Shown: piece after piece, positions 54,933 through 63,863 of the stretch
How positions within the stretch are numbered: position 1 is the first letter of the stretch
Layout of the letters: every line of letters begins with the position of its first letter
Position numbers and translations under genes: made by a program
The notes under the pieces: generated by a model
Told to the model about the DNA's origin: nothing
Seen by the model: only the letters and a program-made list of their open reading frames with translations
Database searches by the model: none
Assembly (NCBI GenBank): GCA_043809745.1
Contig: JBDROU010000005.1
Location: forward strand, 18,222 to 82,221
Direction of reading: 5' to 3'
Source of the DNA: JBDROU01 sp043809745 [NCBI: bacterium]
GTDB taxonomy: Bacteria > Elusimicrobiota > JBDRMW01
Length of the DNA: 64,000 nt

Positions 54933-55679
54933 TCAATGTTCGGGTTTAACCGATGCGCCTAAAAATATTGCTGTCAGCAATGTAAATATATATGCCTGCA
55001 AAAAAGCAATAAAAATCTCTAATAAAGACAAAGCTATATCCGTAATTACCGAAATTGGAGCTATTATAACTGATCCGAACAAAAATATCAAACCGATAAA
55101 TGCCAGAATCACAATATGCCCTGCAATCATGTTAGCAAACAAACGAATACATAAAGCAAACGCCTTTGTAAATAGCCCAAACACCTCTATCGGTAAAAGA
55201 ACAGGCACTATCCACCACGGAACTCCTGCCGGGACGAAATTTTTAATATATGAGAATAAACCCTGGTATTTAACACCGCAATAAACTATTAAGACCAAGC
55301 TTGAAACCGCTAAACCTCCAGTCACAGAAATATTTCCAGTGGCAGTTGCGCCGAAAGGAACCATGCCCAAAAGATTGCAAAATAAAATAAAAAAGAATAA
55401 GGTCAAAAAATAAGGCGTAAATTTTCTTCCCAAATCACCTAAAACCGGCACCAAGATTTCATCCCTCACAAAAAGAATAAACATCTCCAATAGAATTCTA
55501 AACTTCCGGGAAATATTGTTATTAAACCTGGGTATTAATCCGAATAGAATAGCCATCAACAATCCGGCAATAAACATCATAACCAGATGTTTTGTAATAG
55601 ATAGCTGAATATTTTTTACAGTAAAAGTAATTACCGGATGGTCAAGTACGTGATGTTCAATTATTTCAATAAAGTTCAT
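54933..55679 (-). CDS. atpB: Fo ATP synthase subunit a
   Basis: Subunit a forms the ion channels beside the c ring. The 248-aa protein has five to six helices and the essential arginine in FALCIRLFANMIAGHIVIL (about 178-196), with the later LEIFIAFLQAYIFTLLTAIFLG segment. The early HPVITFTVKNIQLSITKH and NLLGMVPFG motifs match the family. It lies between atpI-like and atpE genes. Confidence 0.96.
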   Translation of the reverse strand: MNFIEIIEHHVLDHPVITFTVKNIQLSITKHLVMMFIAGLLMAILFGLIPRFNNNISRKFRILLEMFILFVRDEILVPVLGDLGRKFTPYFLTLFFFILFCNLLGMVPFGATATGNISVTGGLAVSSLVLIVYCGVKYQGLFSYIKNFVPAGVPWWIVPVLLPIEVFGLFTKAFALCIRLFANMIAGHIVILAFIGLIFLFGSVIIAPISVITDIALSLLEIFIAFLQAYIFTLLTAIFLGASVKPEH

Positions 55680-55685
55680 GTTCCA

Positions 55686-56063
55686 TTAAAAATTAAGCTT
55701 AAAAAATATTACTTCTAAACCGAGGAAAAACAAATATATTCCTGTAAAACTTAACGCAACAGTAAAAAAATCATACAATCCGAATTTCAAAGCAAGTATT
55801 GAGAATATTGCAAAAACGGTTCCTCTTATAAATATACCAAACATATACGCGCTAAAAAAGACATTATTTGATTTTTCGAATACTACTATTAATATCAGAA
55901 ATGAAAAAAATACAGTCAATCCCCCTGCCAGAATACTTATAAATATACTGTTATATATTATGAAACTAAGCCCTTTACCAATCAAATTAAGTAGTATTAG
56001 TATTATAGATATTAAAGGAAGGAACCAAAATATATAACTCTTAATTAATCTTTTTTTCTCCAT
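55686..56063 (-). CDS. ATP synthase subunit I-like membrane protein
   Basis: I use the ATG at 56063 (125 aa, MEKKRLIKSYIFWFLPLISI) because AAGGAA lies just ahead; the longer frame would overlap the AtpZ gene more. Four hydrophobic helices fill the protein, as in AtpI/UncI, thought to aid c-ring assembly or Mg2+ entry. Identity is weak and rests mainly on size, topology and position ahead of atpB. It overlaps the AtpZ-like gene by 23 bases. Confidence 0.75.
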   Translation of the reverse strand: MEKKRLIKSYIFWFLPLISIILILLNLIGKGLSFIIYNSIFISILAGGLTVFFSFLILIVVFEKSNNVFFSAYMFGIFIRGTVFAIFSILALKFGLYDFFTVALSFTGIYLFFLGLEVIFFKLNF

Positions 56064-56274
56064 AGAATTCCTTAATAAAATTGTAAATACCCAGAGTAAA
56101 TCCAACAACGGCTCCGACTACGCTTAACCACGGACTGCTGGACCATTTAGCGTCTAGCCAGAATCCAACGAAAAAAAAGATTAATACAGTTACAGCCAGC
56201 TGCGTCCCGCTGTATATATGTGAAAATACATTTTTATTTTTATTATCAGGTTCTCTGTTATTTTGAGAAAACAT
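56041..56274 (-). CDS. AtpZ-like small membrane protein
   Basis: The 77-aa protein has two helices separated by a short WLDAKWSSSPWL loop (about 41-52), as in AtpZ/AtpI-family proteins: GTQLAVTVLIFFFVGFWLDAKW then VVGAVVGFTLGIYNFI. AtpZ and AtpI act together as an assembly factor or a Ca/Mg channel at the head of many atp operons. It starts 12 bases after the acetyltransferase gene, so the kor and atp genes appear to be cotranscribed. Confidence 0.85.
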   Translation of the reverse strand: MFSQNNREPDNKNKNVFSHIYSGTQLAVTVLIFFFVGFWLDAKWSSSPWLSVVGAVVGFTLGIYNFIKEFYGEKKIN

Positions 56275-56286
56275 TTTTTGAGCGGA

Positions 56287-56748
56287 CTATAACTTTTTTA
56301 TCATAGGTATTTCGTTGCAATCGGGAAAATGCGGGCATCTAACGCACTCCCCCCATACCTTGTGAGGCAGAGAATGTTTTGATATTTTTCTAAAACCAAA
56401 CTTACTAAAGTATTCTGAAACGTATGTTAAACAAAATATCTTTTTTGCTCCCAAAACCTTCGCCTCATCCAAACAAGCTCTTACAAGCAATCTGCCTATA
56501 CCTTTTTTTTGAAATTTATTATCTACAGCTAAAGATTTTATCTCTGCCAAATCCTTCCAAGAAATCTGCAATGCGCAACAACCTACCACTTTGGAGTCTA
56601 TTTTTGCTGCAAAATAACACTGAAGATTTTCGTAGAGCTCACTGAATGCCCTGGGCAGCATCAGGTCCTTCTTGGCAGCATTATTTATGATCTTATATAT
56701 GGCAGGGATATCCTTAACAACTGCTTTTTTAATTCTCATTGTATTCAT
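56287..56748 (-). CDS. Short ArgA-like N-acetyltransferase (GNAT)
   Basis: The 153-aa GNAT protein has the acetyl-CoA motif FQKKGIGRLLVRAC (about 84-97), AEIKSLAVD and a C-terminal VWGECVRCPHFPDCNE. The last motif is typical of short single-domain N-acetylglutamate synthases that begin arginine synthesis, so I favour that role. A generic acetyltransferase is the alternative; no arginine genes are nearby. It overlaps the 2-oxoacid oxidoreductase gamma gene by four bases. Confidence 0.82.
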   Translation of the reverse strand: MNTMRIKKAVVKDIPAIYKIINNAAKKDLMLPRAFSELYENLQCYFAAKIDSKVVGCCALQISWKDLAEIKSLAVDNKFQKKGIGRLLVRACLDEAKVLGAKKIFCLTYVSEYFSKFGFRKISKHSLPHKVWGECVRCPHFPDCNEIPMIKKL

Positions 56749-57281
56749 ACTTGAACAGCTCCTAAACTTAAAGCGCGTTTATTTAACTCTCCCAAATTCC
56801 CCTTTCCTTTTAATGCTTTGTCTAAAACCTTTTCTGCTACTTCTAACGGAAAGATGTTTTTATGCTTAAGAAATACACCTAAAGCAACAATATTAGTGAA
56901 TCTTGTGTCATCGAAATTACTATTAGAAAGTTCGCTTAATGGCATCGAAACAACATTACTGCCAGAAAGCTCAGAATTACCTTTAATCAGCGACTGATTC
57001 AGCAAAAACAATGACTCAGATTTTCCGGATTTAGAAAACCTGTCTAAGCTTGGCTTATTAAGAAAAATTAAATTATCCCATTTCAGTACTATTGGAGAAC
57101 CTATCTCTTCATCCGAAATAATAACAGTGCAGTTAGCCGTACCACCCCTTATCTCTGCTCCATAGGAAGGAAAAAATGTTACATTAAAATTTGCTTCAAG
57201 AGCTGATTGGGCAAGTATCCTTGCCGCAAACAGTATACCCTGTCCTCCGTATCCGGCTATAAGCACTGATTCTTTAAACAT
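56745..57281 (-). CDS. 2-oxoacid:ferredoxin oxidoreductase gamma subunit
   Basis: The 178-aa gamma subunit has the N-terminal VLIAGYGGQGILFAARILAQSAL and SYGAEIRGGTANCTVIISDEEIGSPIV, both family marks. With the alpha and beta subunits upstream it forms the enzyme that oxidises a 2-oxoacid (2-oxoglutarate or branched-chain 2-oxoisovalerate) to the acyl-CoA and reduces ferredoxin. It starts nine bases after the beta gene. Confidence 0.94.
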   Translation of the reverse strand: MFKESVLIAGYGGQGILFAARILAQSALEANFNVTFFPSYGAEIRGGTANCTVIISDEEIGSPIVLKWDNLIFLNKPSLDRFSKSGKSESLFLLNQSLIKGNSELSGSNVVSMPLSELSNSNFDDTRFTNIVALGVFLKHKNIFPLEVAEKVLDKALKGKGNLGELNKRALSLGAVQV

Positions 57282-57290
57282 TTAGGTGTT

Positions 57291-58040
57291 TTATCCTTTA
57301 AAAGTTCCTAATGGAAAAGTTTTCATCATTTCTTCTTCAATCCATTCAACTGAATCTTTCGGAGACTTTCCCCAATCAACGGGACACTGCGACAAAATCT
57401 CAACCAGAGAGAATCCTTTCCTATCTAACTGGATTTGGAATGCTTTTTTTACAGCTTTCTTAGTTTTCAAAACATTTTTAGCGTTATTGACCGCGGTCCT
57501 CTCTAAGTAAGCCACCCCATTTAGTGTTGCAAGCAGTTCACACACTCTTAAAGCATATCCGTGTTCAGCCACATTCCGCCCATTTGGAGTAGTAGCAGTT
57601 TTTTGACCTAAAACAGTTGTGGGCGCCATCTGGCCGCCGGTCATGCCATACGTCGCATTATTTACAAAAATTATGGTTATATTTTCTTTCCTATTTGCAG
57701 TATGAATCATCTCAGCCGTACCAATGGCTGCTAAATCACCGTCACCTTGATACGTAAAGACCAATCGATCCGGCAGCATTCTCTTAATACCGGTCGCGAC
57801 CGCCGGCGGCCTTCCATGAGGGGCTTCAGTAACATCAAAATTAAAAAACTCATACGCGAAAACAGCGCACCCAACTGGCGCTACAGCGACCGTCTTCTCT
57901 CTTAAATCCAGCTCATCGATTATTTCAGCAATAATTCTATGAATTATGCCGTGACCGCAGCCCGAGCAGTATTTATGCTGCACATCTTTTAGACTTTCAG
58001 GGTAACCATGAACCAGCTTTAACTCTTTTGTCTTATCCAT
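57291..58040 (-). CDS. 2-oxoacid:ferredoxin oxidoreductase beta subunit (TPP-binding)
   Basis: The 249-aa subunit binds thiamine diphosphate. It has YCSGCGHGIIHRII (about 24-37), PVGCAVFAYEFF, the GDGDLAAIG motif with Asp-Gly-Asp for the Mg2+-TPP site and NNATYGMTGGQMAPTT. Order and lengths match KorB/VorA. No separate ferredoxin-domain (delta) subunit is present in the run, so electron transfer would rely on a gene elsewhere or on direct reduction of free ferredoxin. Confidence 0.95.
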   Translation of the reverse strand: MDKTKELKLVHGYPESLKDVQHKYCSGCGHGIIHRIIAEIIDELDLREKTVAVAPVGCAVFAYEFFNFDVTEAPHGRPPAVATGIKRMLPDRLVFTYQGDGDLAAIGTAEMIHTANRKENITIIFVNNATYGMTGGQMAPTTVLGQKTATTPNGRNVAEHGYALRVCELLATLNGVAYLERTAVNNAKNVLKTKKAVKKAFQIQLDRKGFSLVEILSQCPVDWGKSPKDSVEWIEEEMMKTFPLGTFKG

Positions 58041-59130
58041 TTGAAGATGCCTTAACTTTTTCTGTGCTTTTAATCTTTGAAATCTTTTCAGTTATTTCGT
58101 CAGGTGTTATAATTTCCCCTCCGGGCTTGCCCAGAAAATCAACACTTACCTTCCCGGAAACCGACAGAAGTACATCTTCGACCATCTGCCCTGAATTCAA
58201 TTCCACAACAAGTATTGATTCCAGTTGTTTTAAATACTTTTCAAAGGCCTTTTTCGGAAACGGCCATAAAGTAATAGGCCTGATTAATCCTATTTTTTGA
58301 TCACCCAGACTTTTAATAGCTTCCTTTGCTATACGACCGGTTACCCCAAACGCGACAATAGCCTTTTTTGCATCAGCCATATTATACTCTTCCCATAGCT
58401 GCTCGCTGTCATTTATCTTTCCGTATTTTTCTTGCAGTTTATAATTATGGTCTTTTAATGCCCCATCAACCATAAATAGCGACCTGATAAACCTTGGTTC
58501 CCTGCCAACACAACCATTTAACACCCAATTCTTCTCAGGTAATTTCTCCTTTGCAATCTTATCCCTTAAATTCTTACTGTAATCTAAATCCACACCTTCC
58601 ATCATCTGAGCTAAAAATCCATCTGCCACAATGATTACCGGGCTTCTGTATTTTTCTGCCAGATGAAAACCTAAAGCAGGAAAATCATATAACTCCTGTA
58701 CGGTAGAAGGAGCTAAGCAAATGGTTCTATAATCACCATGGCCTCCCCCTCTAGTAGATTGGAAATAATCTGACTGACTTCCTGATATATTGCCTAAACC
58801 GGGACCACCTCTCATAATATTTGCAATTAAACATGGCAGCTCGCAGCCGGCCAGATAAGAGATTCCTTCCTGCATAAGACTAATTCCTGGGCTAGAAGAA
58901 GTTGTCATTGCTCTTGCACCAGTGACAGCAGCACCCAAAACCATATTAATTGAAGCAAGTTCCGATTCGGCCTGTATAAAGCTGCCATTTACTTCTATCA
59001 TTCTTTTAGACATATATGCAGGAACTTCGTTTTGCGGAGTTATAGGATAACCGTAATATGCCCGGCACCCGGATTGGACCGCACCCTCGCAAAGAGCATC
59101 ATTCCCCTTCAATAAAATCTTCTTGCTCAT
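58033..59130 (-). CDS. 2-oxoacid:ferredoxin oxidoreductase alpha subunit (KorA/VorB-like)
   Basis: The 365-aa subunit begins KKILLKGNDALCEGAVQSGCRAYYGYPITPQNE, close to the VorB group that acts on 3-methyl-2-oxobutanoate. It continues with SSSPGISLMQEGISYLAGCELPC, IMRGGPGLGNISGSQSDYFQ and GHGDYRTICLAPSTVQE. KorA (2-oxoglutarate) enzymes are related, so the substrate is between these. It overlaps the beta gene by eight bases and is separated from ppdK by a 119-base gap with a hairpin. Confidence 0.93.
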   Translation of the reverse strand: MSKKILLKGNDALCEGAVQSGCRAYYGYPITPQNEVPAYMSKRMIEVNGSFIQAESELASINMVLGAAVTGARAMTTSSSPGISLMQEGISYLAGCELPCLIANIMRGGPGLGNISGSQSDYFQSTRGGGHGDYRTICLAPSTVQELYDFPALGFHLAEKYRSPVIIVADGFLAQMMEGVDLDYSKNLRDKIAKEKLPEKNWVLNGCVGREPRFIRSLFMVDGALKDHNYKLQEKYGKINDSEQLWEEYNMADAKKAIVAFGVTGRIAKEAIKSLGDQKIGLIRPITLWPFPKKAFEKYLKQLESILVVELNSGQMVEDVLLSVSGKVSVDFLGKPGGEIITPDEITEKISKIKSTEKVKASSNG

Positions 59131-59198
59131 TTGAAATTCCTTAAATCCTTCTAGATCGCCTAAAACCGAAGCCGGCAGCCACCTTTTTGAGAGATCTC

Positions 59199-59237
59199 AT
59201 CTTCAGCGTTGTGGAAACTATTCACAACGCTGAAGAT
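59199..59237. terminator. Hairpin downstream of ppdK
   Basis: A perfect 15-bp stem (ATCTTCAGCGTTGTG with its complement) with a 9-base loop lies 12 bases beyond the ppdK stop. On the plus strand it is followed by a T-run (GATTTGTTTTTTT), but the genes run on the minus strand, where it is preceded by that A-run instead. It probably ends or protects ppdK mRNA, though it is not a textbook terminator in that direction. Confidence 0.5.
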
Positions 59238-59249
59238 TTGTTTTTTTAC

Positions 59250-61907
59250 TTATTTTGTAGAATAAGATATTTTTGACTTCTTTTCAATCACCGCGTGTGC
59301 GGCTGCTAACCGCGCGATAGGCACTCTATATGGAGAACAAGAAACATAATCAAGACCTATTCTGTGGCAAAACTTTACACTTTCCGGATCTCCGCCATGT
59401 TCACCGCAGATACCTATCTTAATGTCTTTTCTTGTTTTTCTGCCTTTCTCAACAGCTATTTTGACAAGCTGCCCGATTCCTTCCTGATCTAAAGTCTGGA
59501 ATGGATCATCTTTAAGAATCTTCTTTTCCAGATAAACTTTTATGAATTTACCCGCATCATCTCTTGAGAAACCCATGCCCATCTGGGTTAAATCATTTGT
59601 TCCGAAAGAGAAGAACTCAGCTGTCTTGGCAATCTCATCAGCTGTAAGCGCCGCGCGCGGAACCTCAATCATGGTTCCAACATGATATTTAACCTTAACC
59701 CCGTAATCCTTCATGGTTTCACTTGCTACCCTTCGGGCAATCTTCTCCTGGTTATTTAATTCACTAACGTTTCCAACCAAAGGAATCATAATTTCGGGAA
59801 ATGATTTAATGCCTTCTTTAGCCAACTCGCATGCGGCTGAAATAATAGCCTTAACCTGCATCTCGGTTATCTCCGGATAGGTTATCCCCAAACGGCATCC
59901 CCTATGCCCAAGCATTGGGTTAAACTCATGAAGCTCACCAACTTTTGCCCATATATCATCTGCTTTAACATTAATCTTCCTGGATAACTCTTCAGCTTCC
60001 GCTTTAGTTTTTGGCAGAAATTCATGCAGCGGCGGATCCAGAGTTCTTATAGTAACAGGATATCCCTTCATTTCCTTGAAAAGCCCTTTAAAATCTTCTT
60101 TCTGAAACGGCAGTAACTTCTCCAAAGCTTTCCTTCTGGATACCTCATCATTAGCCACAATCATTTCCTGCATTAAGGGGAGTCTTTCTTCTGCAAAAAA
60201 CATATGTTCTGTTCGGCACAATCCGATACCTTCAGCACCAAATTCCTTTGCTACTTTAGCATCGCGCGGTATATCTGCATTAGCCCATACTTCGAGCTTC
60301 CTTTTGTCATCAGCCCATTTCATAAACTCACCAAACTCATTAGATATTGATGGCTCGATCAAAGGAACCTTCCCGGTAATGACTCTGCCGGTACCGCCGT
60401 CAATAGTAATCCAATCATTTTCAGTTATCGTAGTGCCGTTAACTGAAAATACTCTGCTTGACTCATTAACCTTAATAGTTTCGCATCCCGCCACACATGG
60501 CTTACCCATACCGCGGGCCACAACAGCGGCATGAGAGGTCATACCTCCGCGAGCTGTCAGGATTCCTTTAGCGGCATTCATGCCATGTATGTCATCCGGA
60601 TTGGTTTCCATACGCACCAAAATTACTGGAACTGATCCAGCTTTTTCTGCGGCATCATCAGCTGTAAATACAGCCTTACCAGTAGCAGCTCCGGGAGATG
60701 CAGGTAATCCAGTAGCCAATACATTAATTTTAGCTTTTGGATCTATTATCGGATGAAGTAGCTGATCAAGCTGATCCGGAGAAACGCGCATTATAGCCTC
60801 ATCTTTAGATATAAGTTTTTCTTTGACCATATCTACGGCTATTTTTATAGCTGCTTTGGCAGTTCTCTTTCCGGTCCTTGTCTGAAGCATATAAAGCTTA
60901 CCTTTCTCGATAGTAAACTCAAAATCCTGAACATCTCTATAGTATTTTTCGAGTTTTGAAGTAATATTTCTCAACTGTTTATACGCTGCAGGCATATCAT
61001 TCTCCAGATTTATAATAGCTTGAGGTGTCCTTATACCGGCAACTACATCCTCTCCCTGAGCATTTATAAGGTATTCGCCGTAAAATTCTTTATCGCCTGT
61101 GGACGGATTTCTGGTAAAACCCACCCCGGTTGCAGAATCCTCCCCCATATTTCCGAATACCATGGCTTGAACGTTTACCGCGGTTCCAAGATCATCAGGA
61201 ATCTTATTAAGCGCTCTGTAAGTAATAGCCCTGGGATTGTTCCAAGATTTAAATACCGCATTACGCGCATTCTCCAGCTGCTTCCACGGATCCTGAGGGA
61301 AATCCTCGCCGGTTTTCTTCTTATAAAGGTTTTTGTACAAACCAACTATTTTAATCAGATCCTTTGGAGTAAGTTCCGTATCCAATTTTACATTTTTTTC
61401 TTCTTTAACCTTCTCCAAAATATGCTCAAATTCATTCTTTTCTATCTCCATAACAACGTTGCCGTACATCTGTATGAAACGTCTGTATGCATCCCACGCA
61501 AACCGTTCATTATTTGTCAGCTCGCAAAGGCCTTCGACTACAGTATCATTTGTTCCTAAATTAAGTATCGTATCCATCATTCCCGGCATCGAAAATTTTG
61601 CGCCGGATCTAACTGATACCAGCAATGGATTTTTCTTTTCCCCAAACTTTTTATTCATCGTTTTTTCTAATTTATTTACCGCCTGATTAAATTGAGGCGT
61701 CATCTCTTTAGGAAGCCGTCCTCCATTCGCATAATAATAATTGCAAACCTCAGTAGTTACAGTAAAGCCTGGAGGCACATCCACCCCTGTATTAGTCATC
61801 TCTGCAAGACCGGCTCCTTTCCCTCCCAATAAACTCTTCATGGTTCCTTTACCTTCCGCTTTTCCACCGCCAAAAAAATAAATATACTTCCTTGATTTCT
61901 TACCCAT
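59250..61907 (-). CDS. ppdK: Pyruvate, phosphate dikinase
   Basis: PpdK interconverts pyruvate, ATP and Pi with PEP, AMP and PPi, linking glycolysis and gluconeogenesis. I use the ATG at 61907 (885 aa), preceded by GAAAGGAGAG; a longer frame adds residues foreign to the family. The ATP-grasp domain is N-terminal (GGKGAGLAEMTNTGV, VRSGAKFSMPGMMDTILNLG), the phospho-histidine domain has GGMTSHAAVVARGMGKP (catalytic His near residue 455), and the PEP-binding barrel ends with FSFGTNDLTQMGMGFSRDD. It stands between a kor-type operon and the stator genes. Confidence 0.97.
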   Translation of the reverse strand: MGKKSRKYIYFFGGGKAEGKGTMKSLLGGKGAGLAEMTNTGVDVPPGFTVTTEVCNYYYANGGRLPKEMTPQFNQAVNKLEKTMNKKFGEKKNPLLVSVRSGAKFSMPGMMDTILNLGTNDTVVEGLCELTNNERFAWDAYRRFIQMYGNVVMEIEKNEFEHILEKVKEEKNVKLDTELTPKDLIKIVGLYKNLYKKKTGEDFPQDPWKQLENARNAVFKSWNNPRAITYRALNKIPDDLGTAVNVQAMVFGNMGEDSATGVGFTRNPSTGDKEFYGEYLINAQGEDVVAGIRTPQAIINLENDMPAAYKQLRNITSKLEKYYRDVQDFEFTIEKGKLYMLQTRTGKRTAKAAIKIAVDMVKEKLISKDEAIMRVSPDQLDQLLHPIIDPKAKINVLATGLPASPGAATGKAVFTADDAAEKAGSVPVILVRMETNPDDIHGMNAAKGILTARGGMTSHAAVVARGMGKPCVAGCETIKVNESSRVFSVNGTTITENDWITIDGGTGRVITGKVPLIEPSISNEFGEFMKWADDKRKLEVWANADIPRDAKVAKEFGAEGIGLCRTEHMFFAEERLPLMQEMIVANDEVSRRKALEKLLPFQKEDFKGLFKEMKGYPVTIRTLDPPLHEFLPKTKAEAEELSRKINVKADDIWAKVGELHEFNPMLGHRGCRLGITYPEITEMQVKAIISAACELAKEGIKSFPEIMIPLVGNVSELNNQEKIARRVASETMKDYGVKVKYHVGTMIEVPRAALTADEIAKTAEFFSFGTNDLTQMGMGFSRDDAGKFIKVYLEKKILKDDPFQTLDQEGIGQLVKIAVEKGRKTRKDIKIGICGEHGGDPESVKFCHRIGLDYVSCSPYRVPIARLAAAHAVIEKKSKISYSTK

Positions 61908-61965
61908 CTTTTGCTCTCCTTTCGATCGAATACATATTTGCATTAAAATTAGTTCACAATTAAAA

Positions 61966-62682
61966 TTAATACATATATCTTTTCTTTTTTGTTTTATCCT
62001 GAAACATTACCTGCTGCTGCTTAATTGAAATTCGCCTTACAATAATATCTACCCTTCTGTTTAACGATCTGTTATCGACAGTATCATTTACCAACTCAAC
62101 AGCTTTATCAATTTCACCACTTTCAAATAGTTTCATAAATAAAATCTTTTTTGCTTCCTCTTTAGGCAGGGTTGGATGGTACTTACCATACCCGGCGGCA
62201 GATATCCTCTGCGGGGGGAAACTAAGATCATTTAAGAGATACCGGGCCATATTGGTAGCGCGAGCGGTTGAAAGCTCCCAATTAGAAGGAAATTCAGGGG
62301 TATTAATCGGCCTGTTATCTGTATGCCCCTCTATTCTAATTCCGTTCGGATAGTCCATTAAAATGGCTGTAAGGTTTTTTAGAATAACCTTTGCTTCATC
62401 AAATATATCAGCTTTGCCGCTTTGAAACATTATCTTGTTCTGCAATGAAATTACGAGCCCTTTGTCATCTATACCGGTATTAACAAAACTAACTAACTTG
62501 TTTTCGGCAACATAAGAATCAATTCTTTTTTTAATCCTGTTTAATTGATCTTCCACTGAAGCCGCTGAAACTGCAAAAAGCATAACAAAAAATATCAACA
62601 ATTGAGTAATTAAGTCGGAATAAGTCAACATCCACGCAGGTGAAGACTTTCCAACAGATATATCAGCAGGTTTTTTTGGCAT
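61966..62682 (-). CDS. motB: Flagellar motor stator protein MotB
   Basis: MotB anchors the stator to peptidoglycan and carries the ion-binding Asp. I prefer the ATG at 62682 (MPKKPADISVGKSSPAWML); a TTG at 62703 would add seven residues. A single helix holds the key Asp in TYSDLITQLLIFFVMLF (D23 with this start). The OmpA-like peptidoglycan-binding domain spans about 110-200, with IEGHTDNRPINT, SNWELSTARATNMARYL and ISAAGYGKYHP. Whether the ion is H+ or Na+ cannot be judged. It follows motA closely. Confidence 0.93.
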   Translation of the reverse strand: MPKKPADISVGKSSPAWMLTYSDLITQLLIFFVMLFAVSAASVEDQLNRIKKRIDSYVAENKLVSFVNTGIDDKGLVISLQNKIMFQSGKADIFDEAKVILKNLTAILMDYPNGIRIEGHTDNRPINTPEFPSNWELSTARATNMARYLLNDLSFPPQRISAAGYGKYHPTLPKEEAKKILFMKLFESGEIDKAVELVNDTVDNRSLNRRVDIIVRRISIKQQQVMFQDKTKKKRYMY

Positions 62683-62731
62683 ATATTTTTTATACTGGAG
62701 CAACTCAGCATTTAACTAATCGACAAACTCT

Positions 62732-63535
62732 CTATACTCCTTTTGCCTTTTCAGTAATATGTGCAAACTTTCTTAACTTCGGCTCTAAATACGCCTGTAA
62801 ATTTGATTCAATAATAGACGGGGTTGTTCCTGACTGAAGCAGCAAAACTCCCCGTATTATGATCTCTTTAATATGGATCTCAGCTTCCGAACGCCTTTTT
62901 AATTTTCCTGCTATCGGAAGGAATATTAAATACGCAGCCATAGCTCCATAAAATGTGGTCAACAGGGCAACAGCCATACCCTGAGCAATCTCGCCCTGGT
63001 TCTGCAAATTGGCAAGCATCATTATTAAACCCATTATCGTACCTACCATCCCGAAAGCAGGGGTATAAGTGCCCATAGATATGAATATTTCCTGCCCGAT
63101 CTGGTGACGGGCCTGAATAAAGTTCACTTCCGTTTCAAGCATTGACCTTATGAACTCCTGATCCTGGCCGTCTATAACCAGGGTAAGCGCTCTTTTAAGA
63201 AAATCATTATCAAGCTTCTTTATATCACTTTCGATAGAAAGGAACCCTTCCCTTTTTGCTTTTTGAGCAAGCGAAACAAACAATCCAAGCAGTTTTGAAG
63301 TATCCTCATCAGGTTCAGCAAAAACCTTCCTCGCTATTCGCATAACACCCAGCACCTGTTTAACAGGATAATTAACAAGTGTCGCGGCAAATGCCGCTCC
63401 AAATGTTATCATCGCGGAAGGCAGATTCATAAATAAAAATAAATTCTTATAGCTGAAAGTGTCCCCCCTCATAACTATAGCCAGAATAACCAAAAGTATG
63501 CCAGTAAAAACTCCAACTACTGTAGTTAGATCCAT
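62732..63535 (-). CDS. motA: Flagellar motor stator protein MotA
   Basis: MotA forms the ring of the stator ion channel. The 267-aa protein has four membrane helices: two near the N-terminus, and TYTPAFGMVGTIMGLIMML and AVALLTTFYGAMAAYLIFLP in the second half, with prolines in the places conserved in the family. The long cytoplasmic loop (about 65-145, with RKVFAEPDE and REGFLSIES) carries the torque-generating charged residues. It lies between flbD and motB. Confidence 0.96.
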   Translation of the reverse strand: MDLTTVVGVFTGILLVILAIVMRGDTFSYKNLFLFMNLPSAMITFGAAFAATLVNYPVKQVLGVMRIARKVFAEPDEDTSKLLGLFVSLAQKAKREGFLSIESDIKKLDNDFLKRALTLVIDGQDQEFIRSMLETEVNFIQARHQIGQEIFISMGTYTPAFGMVGTIMGLIMMLANLQNQGEIAQGMAVALLTTFYGAMAAYLIFLPIAGKLKRRSEAEIHIKEIIIRGVLLLQSGTTPSIIESNLQAYLEPKLRKFAHITEKAKGV

Positions 63536-63604
63536 TCTCTACTCCTTTTATCGATTAGATTTAGAAAAAATCACTATTGCAAAATTATTTATAAATTCTG
63601 ATTA

Positions 63605-63808
63605 TCAGCTCTGTTTTTCATCTTCACCATTTATAACTCTGTGCCTATACTTTTTTATTTCCTCTATAACATATTCAGCGTTCTCTTTTACGAGGTACTT
63701 ATTTCCCGTAGTAAGACTTAACAAAGTATCAGGGGTAGATTCCACAGCCTCAATTAATTCCGCATTTATCACTACTTCCTGACCGTTCAATCTATGCAAT
63801 TTAATCAT
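63605..63808 (-). CDS. flbD: FlbD-family flagellar protein
   Basis: The 67-aa protein matches short FlbD proteins that precede motA in spirochaete-type flagellar operons: MIKLHRLNGQEVVINAELIE, then TTGNKYLVKENAEYVIEEIKKY. Its role is not settled but it is needed for motility in some species. The ATG at 63808 lies only nine bases after a near-perfect -10 box and has no ribosome site, so the mRNA may be leaderless. First gene of a flbD-motA-motB operon. Confidence 0.9.
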   Translation of the reverse strand: MIKLHRLNGQEVVINAELIEAVESTPDTLLSLTTGNKYLVKENAEYVIEEIKKYRHRVINGEDEKQS

Positions 63809-63817
63809 AATTTGTTA

Positions 63818-63846
63818 ATTATATAAATTAACCCTAATTATTTCAA
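63818..63846 (-). promoter_or_regulatory. Sigma70-like promoter of flbD-motA-motB
   Basis: On the minus strand TTGAAA (63841-63846) and a perfect TATAAT (63818-63823) are separated by exactly 17 bases, the best promoter in the window. The predicted start of transcription (about 63811) falls within a few bases of the flbD ATG at 63808. Confidence 0.65.
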
Positions 63847-63863
63847 TAGCGGCGAAGGCAACA

